Positions 9,871 to 18,852 of a stretch of 64,000 nt of DNA are shown here, piece by piece. A model generated the notes under the pieces. That model was not told where the DNA came from, did not search any database, and saw nothing but the letters and a program-made list of their open reading frames with translations. The stretch is taken from NCBI GenBank assembly GCA_965248775.1, contig OZ252150.1:3410001-3474000 (forward strand). Reading direction: 5' to 3'. The stretch's first letter is position 1; each line of letters starts with the position of its first letter. Origin of the DNA: JBHHUI01 sp965248775. Lineage in GTDB: Bacteria > Chloroflexota > Anaerolineae > Anaerolineales > JBHHUI01. A program made the translations under genes and the position numbers.

Positions 9871-12800
9871 TAGCCAAGCGTTGCGCGAAACACTGGCGAG
9901 TTATGTGCCGGGCCTTTTCATTAAAAGGCTCGCCTCGCAAGGCACCCCCGGTGAACCCGTTGCCGAACAATTTCCAGCCGCGGTTTTGCTTGCGGACATC
10001 TCGGGTTTTACAGCACTCGCCGAAGATCTTGCACAGCGCGGCCCGGCTGGCGCAGAAGAGCTTACCGGCCTGCTCAACGACTACTTTGGACGCTTGATCC
10101 ATATTGTGGATCAACACGGCGGCGAGGTAGTCAAGTTTGCCGACGACGCATTGCTTGCTTTATGGCCGGCTTTGCCGGACGCTGACATCGAGGTAGAGGC
10201 TGTGGCAATCCTGGCGCAGCGTGCTGTGCAATGCAGCCAGGAGATTTTCTGGCAGCTAAACGATTATCTCGTCCTTGATAAATACCGGCTTACGCTGCGG
10301 ATGAGTATCGGGGCGGGATCGATACAAATCGCACGGGTAGGAGGTCGCAATAATCGGTGGGTGTTGATGCTCTCCGGAGTGCCGCTCAAGCAAGTGAGTC
10401 GCGCACAGGGGTATGCCGCACCCGGGCAGATCGTACTCGCCGCGGAAGTCTGGCAGATGGTCGCCGATAGCTGCAGGGGTCTTACTTTGCATGATGGGAG
10501 TGGAAGGCTAGAAAGCCTGCAAGAGACCATTCCACCTCGTGCGAGTCCCGCCCTAACCAACTTGCCGGGAGAGCTGGCGCAACCGTTCATTCCCAGCGCT
10601 ATCCGCACACGATTGGAAGCGGGTCAATCAGCCTGGTTGGCGGAACTCCGCCCGCTCAGCGTTATGTTTGTCAATCTACCAGAACTTGATCAGGATACAC
10701 CTTTAGAGAATGTACAAAACATCATCAGCTCGTTGCAAGATATCCTCAATCGATTTGAAGGCAGCCTCAACAAGTTGAGCTTCGACGACAAAGGTCTGAC
10801 ATTCGTGGCTGCCTTTGGGCTACCGCCTCTGGCGCACGAGGACGATCCCGAAAGAAGTGTGCGCGCGGCGCTCTCTATGACTTCCTTGCTACAGGACATG
10901 AATGTGCGTACAACAATCGGCATCGCGACCGGACGAGTCTATTGCGGCTCCGTTGGTACCCCGCAACGGCGCGAATACACGATGATGGGAGCTGTGGTCA
11001 ACCTGGCGGCACGCTTGATGCAAGCTGCCGACGACATACTGGTTGACACGACCACCCAATACAACGCGCGCGGCGTGACCTTCTACGAATTGCCGCCAAT
11101 AGACCTGAAAGGCAAATCCAAGCCTGTAACCACCTACCGGCCCAAACGCGACCGCCGCAAGCGCCGACAGTCTCAAACATCCGGATTGCCCGAAATGCTC
11201 GTCGGCCGCGAAGCCGAAAGAAAACTTCTGGCTGAACAACTTCCCTATGTCCTCGATTCTGGTGAATGCCGGATAGTGCTGATCGAGGGCGAAGCTGGGA
11301 TCGGCAAGACGCTGCTTGTTAACACGATGCAGGCGCAGGCAGCCGAACTCGGGCTTGAGAGTATGAGCGACTCTGGGGATGCCATCGAAAAATCTCGCCC
11401 TTATCACGCCTGGCGCGGCATCCTCGCATCTTTGTTGGCCTCGGAAGGCAACAACGATTCTGAAGCCCGTGGGCAGACGCTACTCAGAAAATTCGAGGGG
11501 GAACCTGCGCTATTTCGACTGGCGCCATTGTTGAACGATGTTCTGCCCCTTGACATCGCAGAGAACGACATCACCCGTCAGATGACGGGACAAGTGCGGG
11601 CCGAAAACACCCAGCGTCTGATCGCACAACTTTTGCAGCAGGCCACCCGCGACGTCCCGCACCTGCTTGTCATCGAAGATATTCACATGCTGGATTCAGC
11701 TTCATGGGCCGTGGTCTTGACGGTAAGCCAGCAGGTACGCTCGTTGCTGTTCATCCTAACAAGTCGGCCCTTCCCTGACCAGGAACCCTCGGAATTGGAA
11801 CAGATACGGCGCGCAACCAACAGCACTGTTTTGCAATTGGAGGCCATGCCCGCCCATGATATTCTAACTGTCGTCGCGCGACGGCTTGGCTGCTTGGATG
11901 TGCCCGATCCGGTTGCACGGCTGTTGCATGATAAGGCGCAAGGGAATCCGTTTTTCAGCGAAGAGCTCGCCTACGCCCTGCGAGACAAAGGTTACATCAC
12001 CATCAGTCAGGGCAAGTGCAGCCTGGCAACTCATGCAAGCACGCTGCATGCGGTCAGCTTCCCGGACACCATCCAGGGTGTGATCACCAGCCGCATTGAT
12101 AGTTTGCAGCCCGCGCAACAGCTGGCGCTCAAGGTGGCGAGTGTGATCGGACGCGGTTTCCCATTGCGCACACTTCGCGACGTGCATCCCATTGAACACG
12201 ATCGACCCTTCCTGCGACAATATGTCGAGTTCCTAACGGAATTACAAATCACACAGCTTGAAACATCCGATCCGTATCTAACCTACCTCTTCAAGCACAT
12301 CATCACACAGGAAGTAGCGTACAACTTAATGCCCTTTGCGCAGCGCAGACAGCTTCACCGATCCATAGCGGAATGGTATGAGCGCGCACATGCCGATGAG
12401 CTGGATTCGCACTATTCGTTGTTAGCGCACCATTGGAGTCAGGCTGTCGGCGAAACAGTTGCCGCGCCAAAGTTTATTCCACAGGCAATGGATTATCTGG
12501 ATAAGGCCGGCGAGGGCGCACTGCAGGCAGGTGCCTATCGTGAAGCAGCGCGCCTATTCCGCCAAGCGCTGAAGATGATCGAACACCCTTCAGTACGAGA
12601 TAAAAAACCCCGTCAGGCAAAATGGGAACGCCAACTCGGGGAAGCCTATCTCGGATTGGGTGATCTTGCTCAGAGTCGTAACCATCTCCGCCATGCACTA
12701 GAACTGCAAGGGCAACCGGAACCGCGCACGTTTGCAGGCATCATCTCTGAGCTTGTCTGGCAGGCGCTGCTACAAATCGCGCGGCGCATACGAAGCACGA

Positions 12801-13963
12801 GAGCAGACACAGCAGCAGAGTCCGTACGGACTGAACTGATGCAGACGGCCCAAACCTTCGAGCGGCTGGGCGAGATTTATTATTTCTCCAACGAGACCGC
12901 CCGGCTGGCCGGTTCATTCCTGCGCACGGCAAACCTCTCGGAGCGGGCCTCACCCAGTTCTCCCGAACTCGCGCGTGCGTATGCAAGTATGGCGATCATG
13001 TCCGCAGCGGCCCCCTGGGATTCAATTGCAGAGGCTTATGCACAACGTGCGCGAGAAATGGCAAACCGACTCGGGCACCTGCCCTCCCAGGCATATGTCT
13101 CCATGGTTATCGGCGCCTTCCATGTGGGCGAAGGTCATTGGGAAGCAGCTCAGTCCGTGCTTGGAGAAGCTCTATCATTCACTACTGAACTCGGTGATCA
13201 TCGCCGCTGGGCGGAGGCACGCCTGAACGAGGAAATGATCGCTTATTTCCATGGAAACTTTAGACACTGCCAGGAACTTTTCCACGAGATTCAAGAGACC
13301 GGGCTCGAACGCGACGATAAGCAAGTGACAGCTTGGGGTCTCAATGGACAAGCAATGGCACTGATCCCGCGCGGGCAGACCGCGATTGCAATAGAGCTGC
13401 TCGACAATGCGCTGCCTATACTAATTGAAATCTCGGATCGGGTGGCGCAAAGCTTCAATTTCGGTGTGCGCGCGCTGGCACACTTGTATCGCGATGAGCC
13501 ACAACATGCGCGAACGAGTGCTTCCGAACTGCTCTCCTTGATACCCGGGCTGCCAACCTCCTATGGGATGTTTAACGCATATGCCAATCTGCCGGCGGTA
13601 CATTTGCAGTTATGGGAGACAATTGGACAATATCGCGCGCCTGCCAAACACGCTGCCCGAAATCTATATCTCTATGCCTGGATGTTCCGGGTGGGACAGC
13701 CACGCGCCTGGTTGTGGCGTGGTTTATATAACTGGCTCGCCGGTCGACAAAACAAAGCCCGGCAAGCCTGGCAGCGGTCCATCACAATTGCAGAGAGCCT
13801 TTCAATGCCTTACGATCAAGGTCTGGCTCACTTCGAAATGGGCCGCCACATGCGGGCGGATACATATGAACGGGAGAAACATCTCCAGCACGCTGAAGCA
13901 ATCTTTACAGATCTCGATGCCAGTCTAGATCTAGCGCGCACACAGCATGCCCTCGATAAGTGA
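9863..13963 (+). CDS. Tandem class III cyclase / AAA-type ATPase / TPR protein (soluble adenylyl cyclase architecture)
   Basis: 1366 residues starting at ATG 9863, overlapping the preceding stop by 8 bases. Domain order: cyclase homology domain C1 (about residues 35-210) with both metal-binding aspartates in LLADISGFTA and KFADDALLALW; C2 (about 250-420) lacking the first metal aspartate (VMFVNLPEL) but keeping the transition-state Asn/Arg motif VVNLAARLM, which is absent from C1; a P-loop ATPase (Walker A GEAGIGKT, Walker B LLVIEDIHMLD); then a long helical TPR-like region to the end. The complementary residues suggest one composite active site at the C1/C2 interface, as in ADCY10. It likely makes cAMP; activity and trigger are inferred. 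Confidence 0.85.
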   Translation: MSDSQALRETLASYVPGLFIKRLASQGTPGEPVAEQFPAAVLLADISGFTALAEDLAQRGPAGAEELTGLLNDYFGRLIHIVDQHGGEVVKFADDALLALWPALPDADIEVEAVAILAQRAVQCSQEIFWQLNDYLVLDKYRLTLRMSIGAGSIQIARVGGRNNRWVLMLSGVPLKQVSRAQGYAAPGQIVLAAEVWQMVADSCRGLTLHDGSGRLESLQETIPPRASPALTNLPGELAQPFIPSAIRTRLEAGQSAWLAELRPLSVMFVNLPELDQDTPLENVQNIISSLQDILNRFEGSLNKLSFDDKGLTFVAAFGLPPLAHEDDPERSVRAALSMTSLLQDMNVRTTIGIATGRVYCGSVGTPQRREYTMMGAVVNLAARLMQAADDILVDTTTQYNARGVTFYELPPIDLKGKSKPVTTYRPKRDRRKRRQSQTSGLPEMLVGREAERKLLAEQLPYVLDSGECRIVLIEGEAGIGKTLLVNTMQAQAAELGLESMSDSGDAIEKSRPYHAWRGILASLLASEGNNDSEARGQTLLRKFEGEPALFRLAPLLNDVLPLDIAENDITRQMTGQVRAENTQRLIAQLLQQATRDVPHLLVIEDIHMLDSASWAVVLTVSQQVRSLLFILTSRPFPDQEPSELEQIRRATNSTVLQLEAMPAHDILTVVARRLGCLDVPDPVARLLHDKAQGNPFFSEELAYALRDKGYITISQGKCSLATHASTLHAVSFPDTIQGVITSRIDSLQPAQQLALKVASVIGRGFPLRTLRDVHPIEHDRPFLRQYVEFLTELQITQLETSDPYLTYLFKHIITQEVAYNLMPFAQRRQLHRSIAEWYERAHADELDSHYSLLAHHWSQAVGETVAAPKFIPQAMDYLDKAGEGALQAGAYREAARLFRQALKMIEHPSVRDKKPRQAKWERQLGEAYLGLGDLAQSRNHLRHALELQGQPEPRTFAGIISELVWQALLQIARRIRSTRADTAAESVRTELMQTAQTFERLGEIYYFSNETARLAGSFLRTANLSERASPSSPELARAYASMAIMSAAAPWDSIAEAYAQRAREMANRLGHLPSQAYVSMVIGAFHVGEGHWEAAQSVLGEALSFTTELGDHRRWAEARLNEEMIAYFHGNFRHCQELFHEIQETGLERDDKQVTAWGLNGQAMALIPRGQTAIAIELLDNALPILIEISDRVAQSFNFGVRALAHLYRDEPQHARTSASELLSLIPGLPTSYGMFNAYANLPAVHLQLWETIGQYRAPAKHAARNLYLYAWMFRVGQPRAWLWRGLYNWLAGRQNKARQAWQRSITIAESLSMPYDQGLAHFEMGRHMRADTYEREKHLQHAEAIFTDLDASLDLARTQHALDK

Positions 13964-13973
13964 GTCAAATTAA

Positions 13974-13987
13974 GGCGCCGGGCACTT
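13974..13987. repeat. GGYGCCNGGCACTT-type short repeat, left of ISAzo13-like element
   Basis: GGCGCCGGGCACTT is close to the perfect GGTGCCTGGCACTT at 51048-51061 and is inverted relative to the copy at 15492-15506 on the other side of the insertion sequence. Confidence 0.45.
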
Positions 13988-14029
13988 TTCTCAATCAAAC
14001 GTTGTCGAAAGGTCAAATTTACACATTTA

Positions 14030-15479
14030 GGCGCTGCCGAAGAATTACTTTGCCGTTTCGGCAACGGGCTCATGCGGCTTGATCGTATAGTTCCACTGTG
14101 GGCGGACGCGATGTCGGGTCAGATTGATTTGCATTTTCTGGTCGGCGGTTATCTTCAGGCCGGTCGGATAGGTGCGCCGATCCAGATGTGCGCGAACACG
14201 CAGGCCGGTTGTTGTGCGCGTAGTGCGAATGAACTTGAGTATCGTTTCGTAATCGATCAATGGTTGCCCAGCCCAATTGGCTTCAAGGTGACAAAAAAGC
14301 TTATGTTCAATCGGGTTCCATTTCGACGCACCGGTAGGCAGATGCGTAACGGTAATCGTCAGCCCGATTTCATCGGCCAACCGTTGGAGCCCGAGCTTCC
14401 ACAACCAACAACGGTTCCCATTGGCTCCGCCGCAGTCGGCTTGGATCAAGAGTTTACGGCTGTCGCGGTAGCGTTGTCGTCCGATCTGCATCCACCACCT
14501 GCGAACAGCAGCAACCGCGAATTCAGGTGTTTCACGACCCTGTCGGGCGCGACACCCAGTCCCGAACGTACTGGGTCGGGAAGGGTGGTGCGAGACGCCT
14601 ACAACCACGAAGCCAGTGTTGCGCGCAACATCGAAAATGCCATAAGGAATGGCGACCCCCTCTGCCTGGCTTGGATAATCGCTTTCCAACACTTCCAGCG
14701 TCGTCCGTCGATAAGTTCGCCCCGGGTTCTTGAAGTTCCCCACCAACTCACGTTGCTTGGCATCCATCGAAATCACCGCGAATCCAGCTTGCCGGAAGGC
14801 CCGCCGCTGGCGCACGAGATAACGCATCTGCCGGTCACGCTCCGGGTCCTGTCTCTTGTTCAAGCGCTTGCGGTTGGCCCGCAAACGGTAGCCCTGCTCG
14901 TGCAACAACCGGCGCACGGTGTCCGGTCCCGCCGGATAGCCCTGCCGTTGCAGTTCGCGGCTGATCTTGCGCGATGTTTTTCGGGTCCACAACAGTCCCG
15001 TGACCGGGTCGCCTGCCGTAGCGTCGCGCAACAATTCATCCAGCGTTCTCAGCAGTCCCAGGTGTTTTTTTCTACCGCATGCCGACCCGCGCCTGCTTTC
15101 CGCACCCGTCCGCGTTCTAGCTCCGGTTCAGCCTGTTGTACTTCGGTGCGTCCGCGGCGAATGGTCGGCCGGCTTAAACCGGTAACTTCGCTCACGCGTG
15201 TGATGCCGCCATGACCCCACTGCAAAGCCAGCAAGCCAGCGAAACGTCGCCTATTCTTCTCATCAAGCGAAGCAAGCACACGGTTGATCGCTCGATGTTC
15301 ATCGGCAACTATGCTGCGCGGCTGCGCCCGACAGATGTCACACGCGCATTGATGAACAGAGTGTTTCTTCTCGCTTTTCATGCTCCCCCGAGTGAGGCCG
15401 GTCATCACCTGGCTTATCTCTACCCGCCTCTTCGGCATGAGCATAACAGCAAATGGAAAACTTATTTATCGGCAGCGCC
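14030..15479 (-). mobile_element. ISAzo13-like insertion sequence (about 1450 bp)
   Basis: Perfect 11-bp terminal inverted repeats GGCGCTGCCGA (14030-14040) and TCGGCAGCGCC (15469-15479) bound the transposase. TTA occurs just outside each end (14027-14029 and 15480-15482) and could be a 3-bp target duplication, though so short a match is weak. Inserted between the cyclase/TPR gene and the MpaB-like gene. Confidence 0.75.
14045..15444 (-). CDS. ISAzo13-family transposase, two frames joined by a probable -1 frameshift
   Basis: The N-terminal frame (15444 to 15049) carries a DNA-binding part (GITRVSEVTGLSRPTIRRG). The C-terminal frame (to 14045) carries the DDE domain with VISMDAKQRELVGNF, LIQADCGGANG and WNPIEHKLFCH, typical of ISAzo13/Rhodopirellula-type transposases. 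At the junction (about 15066-15074) the minus strand reads GAA AAA AAC, a canonical A_AAA_AAC slippery heptamer in the zero frame. A -1 slip yields KKHLGLLRTLDELLRDATAG, continuous with the downstream frame. Either programmed frameshifting makes the full transposase or a base was lost from the homopolymer. Confidence 0.75.
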
Positions 15480-15491
15480 TTAGTGTAGTTC

Positions 15492-15506
15492 AAGTGCCAG
15501 GCACCT
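15492..15506. repeat. AAGTGCCAGGCACCT short palindromic repeat, right of ISAzo13-like element
   Basis: This is the reverse complement of AGGTGCCTGGCACTT found at 51047-51061, where it sits next to a truncated gene. It contains the palindromic core GTGCC-N-GGCAC. Confidence 0.6.
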
Positions 15507-15582
15507 CCTCGAGTCTCCACTTGCTTAAAATCGCCGACTGAAGTTGAATCGGAAATTCGCAGGCAAGACCCTATTAAATGAT

Positions 15583-16707
15583 ATGACTTTCAATCGTTGG
15601 ACTAACGAGTTTCTTGATGAGATGCGGGAGGCTGGTGATCCTCCCGCCGACGAAGCGGTTCGTTATCTTTTTGAGGAGGGCGATATTGCAGCTGTGAATG
15701 CGCTGCTAATGACCCTTATCGAAAATGATGACCCACCCTCGGAGCAATTGCCCCCTATCATCCTCGACTATATCAATCACACCGATGACATTCCGCATTG
15801 GGCCGACCGCGAACAGATTTCGCGCGGCGAATCGCTATTCGCTCGTTATGGTCCGCAAGCCTTCACGGTCTTGTTGTGCTATTCGCTGCCCGCGTGCTAT
15901 GCCGCACGAGATGGTGTAGAGGTGCTCTATCAGACAGCCCGGATGGCGACGAATACACGTCGACGCATAGTTGAAACTGCACAAATGGTGATTGATGTCA
16001 TGTCCCCTGGCGGCACACTGCCGGGTGGAAAAGGTGCAGGGATTCGCACCGCGCAGAAGGTGCGCCTGCTCCACGCGGCCATCCGGAGATTGATCCTTCA
16101 ATCCCGCAAATGGGATCCTGAGCGTGGATTGCCCATCAACCAGGAAGAACTGGCTGGAACGCTCCTGACCTTTTCTTATTGCATCATAGATGGACTTCAG
16201 AAATTGGGCGTAGATCTAGAACCCGAGGAAGCCAATGCCTATCTGCATGCCTGGAATGTTATCGGCAACATCATGGGCCTCCGCTACGATTTGCTTGCCC
16301 AAAACATGGAAGAGGCAGCTGCTCTAAAAGAGTTGATCCAGCAGCGCCAGTATGGGACGAGTCGGGCAGGTCGCGAAATGACACATGCACTTTTGGAATT
16401 GGCCGCCGAGATTATTCCCGGCGAAAGATTCGATGGATTTGCAGCAACATTGATTCGGTACTTTAACGGTAATGAAACAGCCGATATGCTCGATGTTCCG
16501 GAGTCAGACTGGACGCAACTTCTGCTGAAGCCATTGGAATTCATGGTTGCCCTGGGGGATGACTTCGGCGACGAGGTGAGCCTGATTGCCACTGCCAGCG
16601 AGTTTTACAGCCGAGAGTTGCTGCGGGCTTTGTTCGAGATCGAGCGCGGTGGACAACGCCCATCCTTCAATATCCCGTCGGAGCTTAAGTCTCAATGGGG
16701 CATCTGA
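15583..16707 (+). CDS. MpaB/DUF2236 family (latex-clearing-protein-like) oxygenase
   Basis: About 374 residues from ATG 15583; a TTG at 15544 would add 13 residues. The central region PHWADREQISRGESLFARYGPQAF followed by the helix KVRLLHAAIRRLIL matches the DUF2236 oxygenase family, in which the histidine of the LHAAIRR-type segment ligates heme b in the rubber-cleaving enzyme Lcp. There is no signal peptide and no clear membrane helix. Members are proposed mono- or dioxygenases with few known substrates. It heads a same-strand accessory group with a flavin-fold protein and a radical SAM selenoprotein. Family call good, substrate unknown. Confidence 0.75.
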   Translation: MTFNRWTNEFLDEMREAGDPPADEAVRYLFEEGDIAAVNALLMTLIENDDPPSEQLPPIILDYINHTDDIPHWADREQISRGESLFARYGPQAFTVLLCYSLPACYAARDGVEVLYQTARMATNTRRRIVETAQMVIDVMSPGGTLPGGKGAGIRTAQKVRLLHAAIRRLILQSRKWDPERGLPINQEELAGTLLTFSYCIIDGLQKLGVDLEPEEANAYLHAWNVIGNIMGLRYDLLAQNMEEAAALKELIQQRQYGTSRAGREMTHALLELAAEIIPGERFDGFAATLIRYFNGNETADMLDVPESDWTQLLLKPLEFMVALGDDFGDEVSLIATASEFYSRELLRALFEIERGGQRPSFNIPSELKSQWGI

Positions 16708-16746
16708 ACAAATAAACAGGAATAGTTCGAATGAGAAGTCTCAATC

Positions 16747-16763
16747 TTGAAACCGTCAGGGTT
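16747..16763. other. Small hairpin in the gap before the PPOX gene
   Basis: The gap 16708-16813 contains GAAACC-GTCAG-GGTTTC, a six-pair stem without a T-run, and a second small inverted repeat AGCTT-GCAT-AAGCT further on. No terminator or known riboswitch was recognised. Confidence 0.3.
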
Positions 16764-16813
16764 TCCGACATCTTCCGGCAGCTTGCATAAGCTGGTGACT
16801 CTGCACAATCCAA

Positions 16814-17287
16814 TTGAAGCCTGAAGAACTTAAGTTACTCAAACGCCTGCTGATCGACCAGCGGGTGCTGGCTCTCTCGGTGGTAGTGGAGAGCGAGCCG
16901 GTTATTGGCATGTTGCCATTCGTGGTGCAGGCGGATTACAGCGCCGCCATCGTCCACGCCTCTCGGCTGGCGCGTCATACAGCCGGGCTACAGCCGGATG
17001 CATTCTGCAGTCTCCTCATCCACGAACCGGATTCGCCGGCCGCCGACCCGCTCCAGATACCCCGCGTTATGTTGACGGCGCGTGTGCAAGTCCTCGACAA
17101 AGAGGACGCTTCATACGATCAAGCGCGCGAACGTTATATCACCAGGTTTCCAGAGAGCGCGCCGATCTTTACGTTGTCCGATTTCAACCTTTTCGCATTG
17201 CACTTCGTAAACGGCCGTCTCGTTGGCGGCTTCGCCCGCGCCATCAACATCACTCTCGAAGCGCTGCGCTCTCTCTCCACTCGTTAG
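16814..17287 (+). CDS. Pyridoxamine 5-phosphate oxidase-fold (PPOX/HugZ-like) protein
   Basis: 157 residues, start TTG 16814 with no better in-frame start. The sequence runs through the FMN-binding split-barrel pattern: VLALSVVVESEPVIGMLPFVVQ, VHASRLARHTAGL, CSLLIHEP, and the C-terminal FALHFVNGRLVGGFARAINI, close to HugZ/HutZ-like pyridoxamine phosphate oxidase-related proteins. These bind FMN or heme; the exact role is unknown. It stands 48 bases upstream of the radical SAM selenoprotein gene and 106 bases after the MpaB-like gene. Confidence 0.7.
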   Translation: MKPEELKLLKRLLIDQRVLALSVVVESEPVIGMLPFVVQADYSAAIVHASRLARHTAGLQPDAFCSLLIHEPDSPAADPLQIPRVMLTARVQVLDKEDASYDQARERYITRFPESAPIFTLSDFNLFALHFVNGRLVGGFARAINITLEALRSLSTR

Positions 17288-17335
17288 TCACAGGTCAACT
17301 GTCTCCAGTCTTGCGTATGCTAGAATCTCCACACT

Positions 17336-18793
17336 ATGACAACGAATGGCAACGGGAATGCAGTACCTGATGTTCTGCTGCTCTCCTGCTACGAACTCGG
17401 CCACCAACCGATAAATTTGGCCTCGCCGCTGGCTGCACTGGCTGCGGTGGGACATACAGCCCGGGCAGTTGACCTGGCAGTGGAGCCACTTGCAGCAGCC
17501 CTCGACATACCCGCGCGTTTGGTAGGTATTTCTGTCCCCATGCACACTGCCTTGCGCATCGGTGAGGCTGCCGCGCGCGAGATACGAACTACCTATCCCG
17601 AGGCTCACATTTGCTTTTACGGTCACTATGCGGAATTTAATGGTGAGTACTTACTCGCGGGCGCAGCCGATTCAATCATTGCAGGCGAATACGAATCAGC
17701 CCTGGTGAACTTAGCGAGTGCATTGGAGAGCGGGCAATATGAGGAGGAGGCACCTCCGGAGGGCGTGCGGACCCGGCAGGCGCTGGCTGCCCCGACCATC
17801 CGACGGATACCATTTGCGCAGCCCAAACGCGAGAGCCTGCCGCCTCTCAGTCGCTATGCACATTTTGTTCACGCGGAAGGTTGTGAACTCGCCGGCTATG
17901 TCGAAGCGTCGCGGGGTTGCAAACACACCTGTCGCCACTGTCCGATTACACCAATTTATAACGGGCGCTTCTTTGTAGTGCCGGTCGAGACGGTGCTGGC
18001 GGATATCCGTGCGCAGGCTGCCTGGGGCGCACGGCATATTACGTTTGGAGACCCAGATTTTCTGAATGGGCCCGGCCACGCCCTCCGAATCCTGCGCGCC
18101 ATGCACGCCGAGTTCCCGCGGCTTACGTTTGATTTCACGGCCAAGATCGAACACCTTCGAAAGCACACGGCTCTGCTGTCGGAGTTTTCTCAGCTAGGAT
18201 GCGCGTTTATCGTTTCGGCTGTCGAGTCCCTCAGTGACAATGTGCTCACCGCGCTCAACAAAGGACATTCGCGCCGAGACGTATTGCAAGTGATCGATGA
18301 ATTGCATGCGGTAGGCATTACGCTGCGGCCCTCTCTGCTTCCTTTTACACCCTGGGCAACACTGGAAGATTATCTAGACCTGTTGCGATTCGTAAGCGAG
18401 TATGACTTAACAGATAGCGTGGACCCTGTACACTTAAGTATTCGATTGCTGATCCCGCCCGGCTCTGCTGTTCTGGATATCGCCGAAGCTACGGATTGGC
18501 TGGGGCAACTTGACCGCGAGAACTACTCCTATACCTGGACGCACCCAGACCCTAGGATGGATCAGCTGCAAGCCGAAGTGGCAGCCCTCGTTGCGGCAGC
18601 GGAACAAGATCAGATCGCTGCACCAATCACATTCGCCCGCATTGAAAAGCTTGCCTTTGGGTTGGCCGGTCTAGCGGTACCCGAATATCGGCCCAGAGCT
18701 GGCTCCCGACCACTTGCTCCCCATCTGACAGAAAGTTGGTTCTGTTGAGCAGAGCCAGCGCCGGTCCCGTTGGGACCGTTGAGTAAATCTTAA
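17336..18793 (+). CDS. B12-binding-type radical SAM selenoprotein with C-U-A-E-P tail (UGA at 18746-18748 recoded)
   Basis: From ATG 17336 the frame encodes an N-terminal cobalamin-binding-like Rossmann domain (ELGHQPINLASPLAAL; about residues 15-130) and a radical SAM domain with the cluster motif C-KHT-C-RH-C (GCKHTCRHCPI) followed by HITFGDPDFLNG. The first stop is TGA at 18746-18748, but the codons around it read Cys-TGA-Ala-Glu-Pro and the frame continues to TAA at 18791-18793. CUAEP is the tail of the radical SAM family named CUAEP/CCAEP-tail (seleno)protein, in which U is selenocysteine. A hairpin starts 13 bases after the TGA. Length about 485 residues with Sec. The substrate is unknown. 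A conventional annotation would end at 18748. Confidence 0.85.
18762..18778 (+). promoter_or_regulatory. Bacterial SECIS-like hairpin for UGA recoding
   Basis: The sequence C-GGTCCC-GTT-GGGACC-G forms a perfect 7-bp stem with a GTT triloop. The loop begins 20 bases after the TGA and starts with G. This meets the bacterial SECIS rules as I recall them: stem of at least 4 bp, loop of 3-14 nt with a G in the first two positions, loop 16-37 nt from the UGA. There is no T-run after it, so a terminator is unlikely. Confidence 0.75.
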
Positions 18794-18852
18794 TCGGTAC
18801 ACAGCACTTAATTGGCGAGCGTCACCGCTTTTTAAATACACAAGGAACTTAT

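Noticed and set aside
14072..15214. 380-codon plus-strand open frame through the ISAzo13-like element
   Set aside because: Antisense shadow of the transposase.
16708..16813. Riboswitch in the gap before the PPOX gene
   Set aside because: Only two small hairpins are present and no known aptamer core is recognisable.
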